Shown here in pieces: positions 21,444-30,864 of a stretch of DNA of 64,000 nt. Each line of letters begins with the position of its first letter. The stretch's first letter is position 1. The stretch covers positions 17,917 through 81,916 of the forward strand of contig JALQPE010001992.1 in assembly GCA_030407315.1 (NCBI GenBank), in the 5' to 3' direction. Origin of the DNA: Asparagopsis taxiformis (lineage: Eukaryota; Rhodophyta; Florideophyceae; Bonnemaisoniales; Bonnemaisoniaceae). The notes below the pieces were generated by a model. The model worked only from the letters and a program-made list of their open reading frames with translations. It searched no databases and was not told where the DNA came from. The position numbers were made by a program, and so were the translations under genes.

Positions 21444-22991
21444 ATGAAGATCGATTTTCTCACTACCTTTCTGCTCACCTCCCTCGCACTTTGCGCCTTC
21501 TCCCAGCCACCACCTTCCAATGGCACACAGTCAGCGCAATTTCCACCAGAACTGGCTTCCGTCCTTCTTCCAGACTTCAACACATTAGGCCAAGCTAATG
21601 ATGCTGCCGCTGCCCTTTTTTCTAATGTGATATTTCGCGTTCAGACTCCAATAGCCGTTCGTTACGCTCTCATTGTAGCCGTGGCTACTTATCAAGTGCG
21701 TGCCGGATGTCATCCAGTCGCTCTCTCATTCTTCGGCAAAAAGGATAACATTCCCCCCGCCCTTTGTGAGGTTGGTCCAATGGCAGCTACTACCGCCTAT
21801 GCTTATTACAGGTCTGTTCTCCTCGAATTCCCTCAAGAGGCTTCTGCTTATGCGCAAGTTCTTGTAGAGAATGGCCTCAACCCTTTCGATGACTCTACAG
21901 ACCTTACCTCACCACTAGGGTGGGGTAACGTTCTGGGATCCGCCGTTGCAAACTTCTTCGCACAAGATGGATGGAACTCTCTCGGCGATGCTACCCGCAC
22001 CAACAACCGCCGTCAGTTTGAAGATTCAACAGATTACACTCCAGTGAACCATGCCGATTTAGAACCATTCGAGCTCATCAAGCCCCTGCGATGGCAACCA
22101 CTGACACAATCGATTGATTCGCGCGGGCTGTTTGGATCTCAGAAGCATGTTACGCCGCATATTGGATTGACATCTACTCCGCTGGTGTTATCGAAGGAGG
22201 ATTTTGAGGCTAGGGAAGTAGAAGGGCCGTATAAGAGTCCGAACAAGTTGAAGCAGCTCACGGCAGAAGATAGGAAGAAGGTGATGGGGTATATTGATGA
22301 GCTATTTGAGATATCTCGGAATTTGACTCCACTTCAGATTGGAAGAGCATTCTATTGGGACAATAAGTTCCTATCTTTAGGAACTTTCATTGGGTTCTAT
22401 GCCAATGCGATTGGCTTCGACAGCTTCACTGTCGATAGACTGGCGGTGGGAGAAATGCTAGCACAGTATGACGCAGTATTGATAGCATGGAAGGAGAAGA
22501 GACGTCATGATCTTGTGCGGCCGTCAACCATGATCCGGCGACTACGCAATGGTACCCGAATCAATGTGCTGGTCAACGCGTTTCGAGGGGTTGGAAATAT
22601 TGATGCGTCAGAATGGGAGCCATTGGTCACTACACAGCCGCATTCTGAATTTCCGTCTGCATCAGCAACAATATGCACAGCATCACTAGAGCATCTGGAA
22701 GTTGCGCTGAGGGATATTGTAGGGCCAAATGGAACTATACCACCGTACCAGTTCACTTTCACACCTTTATTTTTCCCGTTCTTCAACGAGCCAATTGTTA
22801 GTACTTTCCCCAATTTGAGGGCAGCTGCTAAGAACTGTGGACAATCTCGTTTGTTCGCAGGGGTACACTTCCCGCCATCAGTGCCTGCTGGAAACAAGTT
22901 GGGAAGTGGCATTGGCAGGGCGGCGTTTGAGCACGTGTCAGATCTGGTGGCAGGTCGTGTACCAAAGAATTGTGTGAGATGCCAGTCGTAA
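21444..22991 (+). CDS. Secreted vanadium-haloperoxidase-family protein, catalytic His replaced
   Basis: A 515-residue protein from the ATG at 21444; the in-frame TTG at 21414 is not a eukaryotic start. The N-terminus (MKIDFLTTFLLTSLALCAFS) is a clear signal peptide, so the protein is secreted. Vanadate-binding motifs of vanadium haloperoxidases are present in order: WKEKRRHDLVRP (Lys and Arg, about 350-359), PHSEFPSASATIC (about 399-411) and SRLFAGVHFPPS (Arg about 468, His about 474). The spacing resembles fungal chloroperoxidase (K353, R360, S402-G403-H404, R490, H496). The SGH triad reads SAS here, so the acid-base His is missing while the vanadate-ligating His remains. Family enzymes oxidise halides with peroxide, a well-known red-algal activity. 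Whether this one does is doubtful; a phosphatase-like or altered oxidase role is possible. No introns. Confidence 0.75.
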   Translation: MKIDFLTTFLLTSLALCAFSQPPPSNGTQSAQFPPELASVLLPDFNTLGQANDAAAALFSNVIFRVQTPIAVRYALIVAVATYQVRAGCHPVALSFFGKKDNIPPALCEVGPMAATTAYAYYRSVLLEFPQEASAYAQVLVENGLNPFDDSTDLTSPLGWGNVLGSAVANFFAQDGWNSLGDATRTNNRRQFEDSTDYTPVNHADLEPFELIKPLRWQPLTQSIDSRGLFGSQKHVTPHIGLTSTPLVLSKEDFEAREVEGPYKSPNKLKQLTAEDRKKVMGYIDELFEISRNLTPLQIGRAFYWDNKFLSLGTFIGFYANAIGFDSFTVDRLAVGEMLAQYDAVLIAWKEKRRHDLVRPSTMIRRLRNGTRINVLVNAFRGVGNIDASEWEPLVTTQPHSEFPSASATICTASLEHLEVALRDIVGPNGTIPPYQFTFTPLFFPFFNEPIVSTFPNLRAAAKNCGQSRLFAGVHFPPSVPAGNKLGSGIGRAAFEHVSDLVAGRVPKNCVRCQS

Positions 22992-23198
22992 AATGAATTA
23001 AAAATTGCGTAGACCTTTGATTGGTAGTCTCGAAAGATCTGGACGAAACGCATCATGGTCCATATAGGAACCAGCAATGATGTTCGGATATGACAATGTC
23101 CATCATCGCGCGAACAAAAAAAACGACGACCGTCACAACTCTTCATCACAACCGTGCCGTCCCAGTGGTAGCATATCAATTCAAGATCACCCGACACT

Positions 23199-24287
23199 AT
23201 GGACAAAGCCACCTTGCCAGACATTGCCGATCTGTTGAGTGCCACTATCGGGCCTTCAACGCGTAATGCCACATGTGCAGCCATTGCAGGCTGTTCCGGA
23301 GGTGAAGCTGGCGCTGACTTACGCCACCTTCTCGGAACAACCAAGTCAGGGGAAACAATTATTCGAAGGCTTCTGATTCTATGTGGAGACTCTAATTGCG
23401 CCAGATTGGCCTTATCTGCATTAGTCAATATATCTGAAGGTGAACATGCAGCGGAAACAATGACCAGAGCTGGTGCCGTGGAGCGTTGCACCGAAGCACT
23501 TCTGGACCCAGAGCAGCGTCATTTTGCTCATTTCTACTCGGGTCTCCTCTCGAACATAACTCGTTTCCCATTTGGTGTTGATGCGCTCGTGAGCAAGGGG
23601 AAAGGAACAGCCGCCGCGCAAGTATCCATCAACACTTTGTTTCGTTTGGTTACTATTATCGACCGAATTCCAAACGTACTGTGGATGTCCAATGCATGTT
23701 CGACCCCTGAAGGCAGAGCTGCTCTTTTGCTTAAGGGAAACAGATCCTCAGCGTCAGTAGAGAGCCAGTCAAATCACCGGGATCCATCACAGCAACCATT
23801 AACATGGTTACTTCGTTTATTGGCAAATGAGGATGATTCCACACGTCTGGCAGCCGCGTCAGCACTCCGCAATTGCGCAATGGCCACAGATTGCCATGAT
23901 GTTCTTATAAATAGTACAAATGCTATTGGCACATGTCTGGCTCAACTGATGACGCCATCCCGACCGATACCATTTGAAGAAGTGAAGGATGCCCCCTTCG
24001 AAGTGAAGAACATTGCTCTCAATCCAACAAACGCGAAACCGGAGAAATTTGTTGAAATTCGTCTGTTACTGGTGGAGTCACTTCTTCTGATGTGCAAAAC
24101 ATTGATTGGTAGAGAGGCTTTACGAAACATGGCCGCTACTCCTGTACTTAGAGAGCGACTAGACATTGAAGAAAACCAACAAGTACGTGACGTGATAGAA
24201 AATCTCATGGGCAGGATTGCCGCGATAGAAGATGGTGAAGCTCCCGAAGGCATTCTTGGAGAAAACATATCCATTATTCAAACTTGA
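23199..24287 (+). CDS. HGH1: HGH1 homologue (FAM203), eEF2-folding cochaperone
   Basis: A 362-residue, all-helical, armadillo-like protein, close to the usual 350-390 residues. Recognition rests on the repeat pattern and the C-terminal half: SALRNCAMATDCHDVL, then PFEEV...PFEV, then EIRLLLVESLLLMCKTLIGR and a charged C-terminus, all in the order of the HGH1 family. In yeast, Hgh1 binds eukaryotic elongation factor 2 and helps the TRiC chaperonin fold it; the same cytosolic role is inferred here. The start (ACTATGG) is a good context. Its 3' end is convergent with EAF6, with 36 bp between the stops. No introns. Confidence 0.75.
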   Translation: MDKATLPDIADLLSATIGPSTRNATCAAIAGCSGGEAGADLRHLLGTTKSGETIIRRLLILCGDSNCARLALSALVNISEGEHAAETMTRAGAVERCTEALLDPEQRHFAHFYSGLLSNITRFPFGVDALVSKGKGTAAAQVSINTLFRLVTIIDRIPNVLWMSNACSTPEGRAALLLKGNRSSASVESQSNHRDPSQQPLTWLLRLLANEDDSTRLAAASALRNCAMATDCHDVLINSTNAIGTCLAQLMTPSRPIPFEEVKDAPFEVKNIALNPTNAKPEKFVEIRLLLVESLLLMCKTLIGREALRNMAATPVLRERLDIEENQQVRDVIENLMGRIAAIEDGEAPEGILGENISIIQT

Positions 24288-24323
24288 CGGAAATTGTTCT
24301 CTCATGTATTTTCTGTGTAACCA

Positions 24324-25157
24324 TTACCTCTTTTTTTTCTTCTTCAACGCACTCGGTCGTTTAACGTTAATAGCATCTGGGTTCTCGCGGCGAAAGTTAG
24401 AAGTAGACGAGCTCAAGCTAAATATTCTGTCACTAGGGCGCGATTTGCGATGCTTCGGGCCCCCTGTGGCCGTACCGCTTCCGTTACCTGTTGCAGTTTT
24501 TTCCGACTTGTCGACACGCCTGACAAAGCCGTCCCATCCGCGCATGACATTGCCATGGGCCCATGTCTGCGCTATGTACTCCTCTTCCTGTTTTTCAATA
24601 TCGGCTTCCAGTGATTGCAGTTTCTTTGCTAGTGATGTAGCAATATTTTCAAGATTGTGCTCCAAGGCGAGACGCTCGTTCGCTAATGCGTTCACTTCAG
24701 CAGCCTTCAACGCAACAAGTTTAGCAGTAGCTTTAGGATCAGTCAAGGGCTTCTTGGTCTGCAATGAGTGAGATCTTTCCCCCTCTTTTTCTACTGACGT
24801 TGTGTCTGCAGTAAGGACGTCTTTGGGCTTTTCGTTACTGGTCTTCACAAAAGTTGCGTGGGGCATTTTGGGTTTAGACGCAGCCTTTGTTTGTACTACG
24901 GGTTGTTGTTTGTCCGCTAGGTTGGCGGATAGAGCATTGCTGAGTTCTTTGTTTGTACCTTGGTGTGGTTTGGCAAGTACAGTAGGTTGCCTAATTGTAG
25001 CTGGTGTCGCGTTCTTGGGGACGGCTTTATCCTGATCAAGTTGCGTCTCTGGTGTTACGACATGAGTTTTGCTTTTTTCCACGTCTGCTGAAGTTTTCTG
25101 CCTTTTCTTATCGGGTTCGCTGGCTGCTGTCAGATCGGGAGTTAGTTCATTTTCCAT
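24324..25157 (-). CDS. EAF6: EAF6/MEAF6-like histone acetyltransferase subunit
   Basis: 277 residues. Residues 1-140 are Lys/Pro/Thr-rich and probably disordered. Residues 145-195 form a coiled coil (EVNALANERLALEHNLENIA), followed by EEEYIAQTWAHGNVMRGWDG (191-210) and RPSDRIFSLSS (240-250). That order, helix then Y-x5-9-GN-hydrophobic-RGWD then R-x-F-S-x-SS, is the signature of EAF6, a small subunit shared by NuA4 and MYST/HBO1-type acetyltransferase complexes. The C-terminus is a Lys-rich run that could act as a nuclear localisation signal. It is longer than yeast or human EAF6 because of the N-terminal extension. It is transcribed towards HGH1 and divergently from the rubredoxin gene. Confidence 0.8.
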   Translation of the reverse strand: MENELTPDLTAASEPDKKRQKTSADVEKSKTHVVTPETQLDQDKAVPKNATPATIRQPTVLAKPHQGTNKELSNALSANLADKQQPVVQTKAASKPKMPHATFVKTSNEKPKDVLTADTTSVEKEGERSHSLQTKKPLTDPKATAKLVALKAAEVNALANERLALEHNLENIATSLAKKLQSLEADIEKQEEEYIAQTWAHGNVMRGWDGFVRRVDKSEKTATGNGSGTATGGPKHRKSRPSDRIFSLSSSTSNFRRENPDAINVKRPSALKKKKKR

Positions 25158-25551
25158 TTCGAGGAATGGTGTTCATTAGTATATTGAGAATTTTGTCAAC
25201 GACCAAGTCTGGCGGTGTTTCTGAATCAAGGAAGCACAACTAGCGTTTGCAAACGACAATTGTAGAGCACAATCACGGTGCAGATGCCGAGGACGACTCT
25301 GCAGAGTCGAGTTGATTGTCAGAGTATGCGAACACGGCTGTCAGAAAGTCGAATTTAAGTGCCAACAGTTGTTTCAAAATGAATGGTGACAAGAGAAATT
25401 TCAAGGGATTTTGTTCAATGGCAGCCGCAGAATTTCGAACTACATCATCATTCACACATTTTTCTGCAGCTCGTCTTTATCATCCGGCGATAGATGAAGT
25501 CGTCGAGATTTGCATTTTCTCAGTGAGCGAAACTAACAAACTTGTTTCAAC
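25158..25551. promoter_or_regulatory. Shared divergent promoter region (EAF6 / rubredoxin)
   Basis: 394 bp separate the two ATGs, which point away from each other. Small frames inside do not look coding. No classical TATA box is evident. Confidence 0.4.
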
Positions 25552-26157
25552 ATGGCCTTTGTTTCATCTTCCGCTACAATTTTCAATTCCCCACTCACGC
25601 TAGGTTCCACAACATCCGTCTGTCGGCGTCGACCTCAGCGCTCCGCTTCACAACGTTTTCCAGTATGTGTGCCGACGATGACCAGCGATTCTACAGACGA
25701 GGAGGTGTCTGTTCCAATTTCATCTTTGAAGGACTTTAAAGAACAGGCAACGAATTCAGAACCAGCTGCTCCTACTGAACCGGAAGTCGATGACCGAACA
25801 GAGGCACAAAAAGAAATAGATCGTTTGCGTGCTGCTGAAAAGTTTATTACTATTGATGAAGGCAACCATGAATGTATGGCTTGCGGCTATCTTTATGAAC
25901 CCGCCAAGGGAGAGAGGCAAAGCGGTATTGCTCCAGGTACTGCCTTCGAAGATCTACCAGATTCTTTTATATGCCCTGCCTGTAGGTCACCGAAGAAATC
26001 CTTTGTACCAAAGAAAAAAGTTATCGCTGGATTCGCAGACAACCAAAAGTATGGTTTCGGCAGCAATAGTTTAACTGGCGGGCAAAAAAATGCTCTCATA
26101 TTTGGAGGATTAGCGTTCTTCTTCCTCCTCTTGCTCTCTGGTTATGCCCTCAATTAA
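25552..26157 (+). CDS. Plastid-targeted membrane rubredoxin
   Basis: 201 residues. Residues 1-40 are Ser/Arg-rich with few acidic residues, as in a chloroplast transit peptide. An acidic linker follows (44-100). The rubredoxin fold is at 104-155 with both iron-binding knuckles, CMACGY (C108, C111) and CPACRSPK (C141, C144). One transmembrane helix closes the protein (181-200). This is the architecture of the RubA/RBD1/ENH1 family of cyanobacteria and plastids, a thylakoid one-iron electron carrier needed for photosystem assembly. All four cysteines are present. No introns. Convergent with MED15, 118 bp apart. Confidence 0.9.
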   Translation: MAFVSSSATIFNSPLTLGSTTSVCRRRPQRSASQRFPVCVPTMTSDSTDEEVSVPISSLKDFKEQATNSEPAAPTEPEVDDRTEAQKEIDRLRAAEKFITIDEGNHECMACGYLYEPAKGERQSGIAPGTAFEDLPDSFICPACRSPKKSFVPKKKVIAGFADNQKYGFGSNSLTGGQKNALIFGGLAFFFLLLLSGYALN

Positions 26158-26275
26158 TCTTAGTATCAGCTCTATTTTGACGACTGAAATGCTGGTAGCA
26201 AGTTGCGACATGATAAAGCTACAAGACACACTACATTTACAAAACATTCAACTCATACAGGAAACAATTATTCTC

Positions 26276-29200
26276 TCAACGACTATCTGTCAAGTGAGAT
26301 CCGTTAATCACAGCATCTGCTTCCCGAGCCCATGCATCTAGAAAAGCTGCGACGCCAACAGAAGCTGCTGGTGCTGTTGCCAACGCTCTCTTAAATCGCG
26401 TTCGGATTTCCTCCAAGACTCCAACCCATCCAATCGGTGGACGTTCAAAACCATATGTTGCGCCGCCCTTCCGAGGGTACCCTCTCTGTACACGAAGAAC
26501 CAACTTGGGCAGCCTAATCTCTGCAATCAGAAGCAGACAGGTAACTACAGGCTGCCCAAACTCCTCCAATATTTCTATAGAAAGCAGGGGATTTCTTTGC
26601 TTGGCTGCCTCACAGTCTGCCTCAACTGCCTCTCGCAACGCTTTCAAGTCAGCAGCTTCATTTTTTGGTCTCTTTGCCAGTCGCAAACCAGCTTCACTGG
26701 AGCATTCGAATACTGTTTTGGATTTGATGACACTGTCTTTGCCACCAAAATTATCCACATCGACAAGTGAAGCTGGTCTCTTCTTATCGTTTCCACCAGC
26801 GCCGGATGCAGACACATTCGCGTTATTACGCAATGCAGCTAGCGTGTTCTGGATCCGTTCACTCCTTGCTCTCTTCATCTCCGATTCCACAAATACTTCC
26901 AGACGATATGTTTGTTCCACAGCCTCTTTCACTGTCGTTTCCACTTGATGTACTCGCTGTTGAACAGTCAACTCATGACGTTTCGGCCGATTAACTGGTG
27001 GGGTAATGTTCTGTGGCATAACATTCATCGGAACATTTGTAGGCTGTTGTCCATTTCCCCAGGTCGGAAACGGTCCTCCTGGTTGTGGTTTTACTCCATT
27101 AGGCACACCTCCCACTCCCGCTACTCGCGCCTGTTGCGCTTGCTGCTGCCTCAATGATGGGTTTTGTACGACCCGTTGCTGACTCGCCCGCTGTGCAGCC
27201 TCATGTACGCGCAGCTGTTGTGCGCGCTGTTGGTGCAGACGAGATTGAGCTTGGGCAGCCTGAGCCTGTGCAAGCGCTTGAGCCTGTGCTTGAACTTGAG
27301 CGTGGGCCTGCGTTTGTGCCTGTACTTGTGCACGAGCTTGCGCTTGTGCATCAACCTGCGCCTGGACTTGGAGCTGAACTTGGGCTTGAGCGCGGGCCTG
27401 TTCATCAGTATGGGATTGGAGTACAGCAGCATGTTGAGCCTGAACTCTAGGGTTTTTTGGGTTGGTAGGACGCACCCTATTTACAGCTTTTGGGATAGAC
27501 GTCCTGTTAACACTTTTGGTACCTTCGCTTGCGGCATGCTGTGGAATGGGATTCGGACGTGGTTGCTGTTGCTTCTGCTGCGGATGATGTATCTGCATCT
27601 GGTTCAGCAGTTGCATTTTGCGCTGGCTGTCCAACAACTGTTGTTCTTGCAACCGTGCATACTGCTGCTGTTGCTGTAAAGTCAAATGAGCTTGGCTGCC
27701 TGGCGGGATTGTTTGTTCAACTTTGTCTGAGGGGGTCAGCCCTGCTGGTGGAACACGCACAACTTGCTGCCCTTGCACACCAGACCTGCTCTGCGTAGAT
27801 TGCTGCCGGTTGCTTGCTTTCGTCACATGGTCAATTTGAGCGACAAGTTCCGCTCTTCTTGCAGGGTCAGCTGATGAATTATTGACCATATTCTTCAGGT
27901 AGCTAGAATAAACAGAAACCACTTGGTCAAGGAATCTCTCAGCACGATCTAGAACCAGAATTGTCAGTCTAGGTGGGATCTTTGCAGACCTCTGCAAGTG
28001 AAGAATGTTATAACAATCTCTGAGGTGTTTCATGAAGAACTCCTGCTTCGGTGGAGGCTGTCGCTGTTGAAGCTTCTCAATGATCGGGTAGAGCTTTTCC
28101 AAACTGAGCTTATACTTGTCCTGCATTTCATCTAGCTTCTGCCAGAACTCTTCATCCGTGCCACTGGGAGCCGGCTGTGTTCTTTGATTATTTCCAAGAC
28201 CAGATGAAGACGAAGCAACGCCTGTATGTGAATTAGAGGGCTGGGGGAGGCCGTTAGATGATATTCCATGAGTCGTGCGAGAATTATTCGATGTTTGTAA
28301 GACGTCGTTGATGGATGTTTTCTTATCTTGTGGCGCTGCCCCCGGCTTTTCCAACTTTGCCTTCTGTGCTGCCAATATTGCCGTCATTTGAGATGACGTG
28401 ATACCTGCTGCGGCAGCGGTTTCAGCAGCGCTCATTGAATTTCGCTTGCCTTGTGGATTCGGCATAGGCTGGGAATTAGAAGATTGCTGCAGTTGATGCT
28501 GTCGTGCTCGCTGTAATTGGCTCTGCTTGTCAAAGGCAACAGATTGACTTAGAGATTGGTTCTGACTCAGACTCATGTGCATTGGAGTACTAACATTCCT
28601 ACCTGCGTTAACAGATTGATTCATCCAATTCGTCATATTTGCAGCAGATGAAACATTAGGGACAACTGGATTGTTGTTAGAGTTGAGCTGTTGCATGTTA
28701 CCATTTTGTCGCTGGGTGATAAGAGTTATGAGACCCTGGAGCTGATGGGGATTGAGCTTTTCAATTTGCTCCGGGGAAACTTTTAGTCCTGTTGCAGTTG
28801 CATTTGCAGCTAATGCCGCCATGGTCGCGGCACGATGGGTTCCAGCGTTCATGTTGGAGGGATCGGATATCATGGCTTGCTGGTGTGTTTGTGCCGATGA
28901 TTGCAATGGTTGCGGAGGACGCTGTTGTGCTTGTTGCGACGGCTGCTGGGATTGCTTGTGGGTCTGTTGATTCTGCTGTAGCTGAACGTGTTGGGCCTGC
29001 TGTTGCGCTTGCTGTTGATTAGGCTGCCCATTCGTCTGTTGAGATTGGTGTCTGCTCAATGCCATCAAATATTCGTTATTGCCAACGGCGGCTTGCCCCG
29101 GGGAAAACATGTTCTGCTTGTTGGTGGGAAGATTTTTGGTGCGATATGGTTCAGAAACTGCTGCTTGAGGATGAGGTAAACTCTGTGGTTTGCCTCGAAC

Positions 29201-29511
29201 GGCGGCTGCGGCTGCATTGGGTAAGGAGGCGACATTTGTTTTAGGACGATTTGCCATAACCTTCTTCTAGGAACGCCAAAACGAAAGGGGCGGTGGGTTA
29301 GTTACATCAGAATTACCCAAGCGGTGCACTGAAGAAAAATATATGAGCAACTAAAATGAAAGCGGTGGGACAACGAACCTTTGAGTCGGCGGCAGTGGTG
29401 GTGGGAGCACGCTTAACAGCAGGTTGGGGCTTGCGTGCGGGATCCTTCGAATTTGCTTGCTGCTGAAGGAGCATGTGCGCTTGCTGGAGATGAAATTGCT
29501 GTTGGTGTTGT

Positions 29512-29543
<32 letters not shown>

Positions 29544-30038
29544 GAACATTTGATTCTGTTGATTCTGTTGGAGACGAGCTTGGTGCTGGGCTTGACGCTG
29601 TTGCTGTATCTGCTGATGGAGCGTTGCTGCAGGGCCGTTTGGACCAGGGACTGCGGTACTGCGAGGTTGCTGCTGTTGCTGTTGATGGTTGAGGGAAGCG
29701 ATTGCAGCTTGGGAGCTGTTCTGCACCTGACTTTCAACCTTACTGAGACCCTCTGCGATTTTTTCGAGATAATCGCGTCGGCTGGTAGCGCGCGTGTATG
29801 CTTGAGACTCAAACGCCCTTGTTCGTTCCTTAAGGTCATGTTCGGGAACGGTTCGATAGTACGCTGTGCGGAGAGAGAGAAAGAGTGAGAGAGATGGTTA
29901 GAAAGGCGGATGGAATGGATATCGGAAAGCGTGGAGCGGGGGATACTTACTCGCAAGTTTACCCATGATGTGTTTGCAAACCTTGACGCGGTCATCTCGA
30001 GAGGTATTGGTCCTCCAATCAGCCTCGGGTTCAGCCAT
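26276..30038 (-). CDS. MED15: Mediator subunit 15 (MED15), Gln-rich coactivator, three exons
   Basis: Exons 30038-29951, 29863-29379 and 29266-26276 join at GTAAGT/CACAG and GTTCGT/CCTAG to give 3564 nt, an exact 1187-codon frame plus stop. The N-terminus is a KIX domain split by intron 1: DWRTNTSRDDRVKVCKHIMG (7-26), then ERTRAFESQAYTRATSRRDY and LEKIAEG, matching plant MED15 (helix, then F-E..IYTAATS..DYL..I). A long Gln-rich region follows, with a pure CAG/CAA-type poly-Gln run near 29505-29540 and an Ala-Gln dipeptide tract (27240-27400). The C-terminus has the conserved MED15 block (LRLPKLVLRVQRGYPRKGGA). MED15 sits in the Mediator tail and its KIX domain contacts activators. Its promoter is shared with the complex I gene. 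Confidence 0.85.
29495..29545. repeat. CAG/CAA trinucleotide run inside MED15
   Basis: A run of Gln codons (CAA and CAG mixed) encodes about a dozen consecutive glutamines in MED15 exon 2. It is prone to length change but in-frame. Confidence 0.8.
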
Positions 30039-30520
30039 GGCGAGAGTTGGGTAGAGTAACCGGTTGAAGCACAGTGCAGGGGGAGGCAACAAACAGGCGC
30101 AGAGGAGGGGCGGGGTGGGAGATAGGTAGGTCGCAAAGAGAGGAGGGAGGCCGAAATTGTGGTAGCAGATGGAACATGCAGTCTTAGAATTGTGCGGAGT
30201 CGTGTCGGTGTGGGACGTTGATAACTGGAAAGATTTGGAAGAATGCGCTGTTGTGCATGAGCAGCAATATGAAGGCATTCGAAAAAAAATAATGACGTAA
30301 ATGCAATTTTCACCAAGTGTAAGCTTTTTATTGGCTTTGAACAACGTCCCTGCGGTCCAATACTGGTCCCACAGTTAGTGCAACAATTCAACTCGATTTT
30401 ATTATACTGAAACAGGGCGGACCATTCTGTAAGTTGAAAATTTTCGTCCAACACACACACTAACTGGCCGCTTCGCGCTCGAGCCACAATCGTGCATCAA
30501 CCGCAACTGCGATCTTCACC
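30039..30520. promoter_or_regulatory. Shared divergent promoter region (MED15 / complex I B15)
   Basis: 482 bp between the two start codons. A long open minus-strand frame through here is an artefact of low stop density. No recognisable control element. Confidence 0.4.
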
Positions 30521-30848
30521 ATGGCGGGCGGCATGGGAGCGCGCAAGAACATTCACATTGAGAATTGGGCTGGCTTCCGAGAAAATTGCGAGCACGTCTT
30601 CAAGTTCTCAAGGTCCAACTGGGCTAAACTCGCTGTTTTCGGCATCGCTGCGCCCGTTGGCGCTTATTTCCTCATTTGTTCAGAGCTCGTAAGTTGCTTC
30701 TTCCTGCGCGCCCCATCGTTCATTCATCGCACACTAACTATATACCCTGCACTGCGCTGCGCAGCTAACCGAAGGCCAATCACATGGATTGGGACCAGAG
30801 CGATATGGAATGAAGCGCAAGTACATGGGCTTTGATCCTAAACAGTAG
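30521..30848 (+). CDS. Mitochondrial complex I subunit NDUFB4/B15 (plant type), two exons
   Basis: Exon 1 (30521-30688) and exon 2 (30765-30848) are joined across a 76-nt GTAAGT...GCGCAG intron, giving 83 residues. The N-terminus MAGGMGARKNIHIENWAGFR and the following ENCEHVFKFSRSNWAKLAVF closely follow the land-plant B15 pattern (MGGGM...NKFIEDWGSARENLEHNFRWTRRNFA...GI). A single transmembrane helix is at about 36-54. B15 is an accessory subunit in the membrane arm of NADH:ubiquinone oxidoreductase in the inner mitochondrial membrane. The C-terminal tail differs from plants. Its stop is only 16 bp from that of COG3, which comes from the other strand. Confidence 0.8.
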
Positions 30849-30864
30849 CTGTCAATTTTACATT

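Noticed and set aside
22505..23491. 328-codon minus-strand frame
   Set aside because: It lies antisense across the haloperoxidase-like gene and HGH1, both with clear family motifs, and resembles no protein.
29424..29888. Leucine-run frames on the plus strand
   Set aside because: Antisense of the CAG/CAA run of MED15; low complexity only.
29351..30487. 378-codon minus-strand frame
   Set aside because: Overlaps MED15 exon 1 and 2 in another frame; its Ser/Asn-rich part is the shifted reading of poly-Gln codons.
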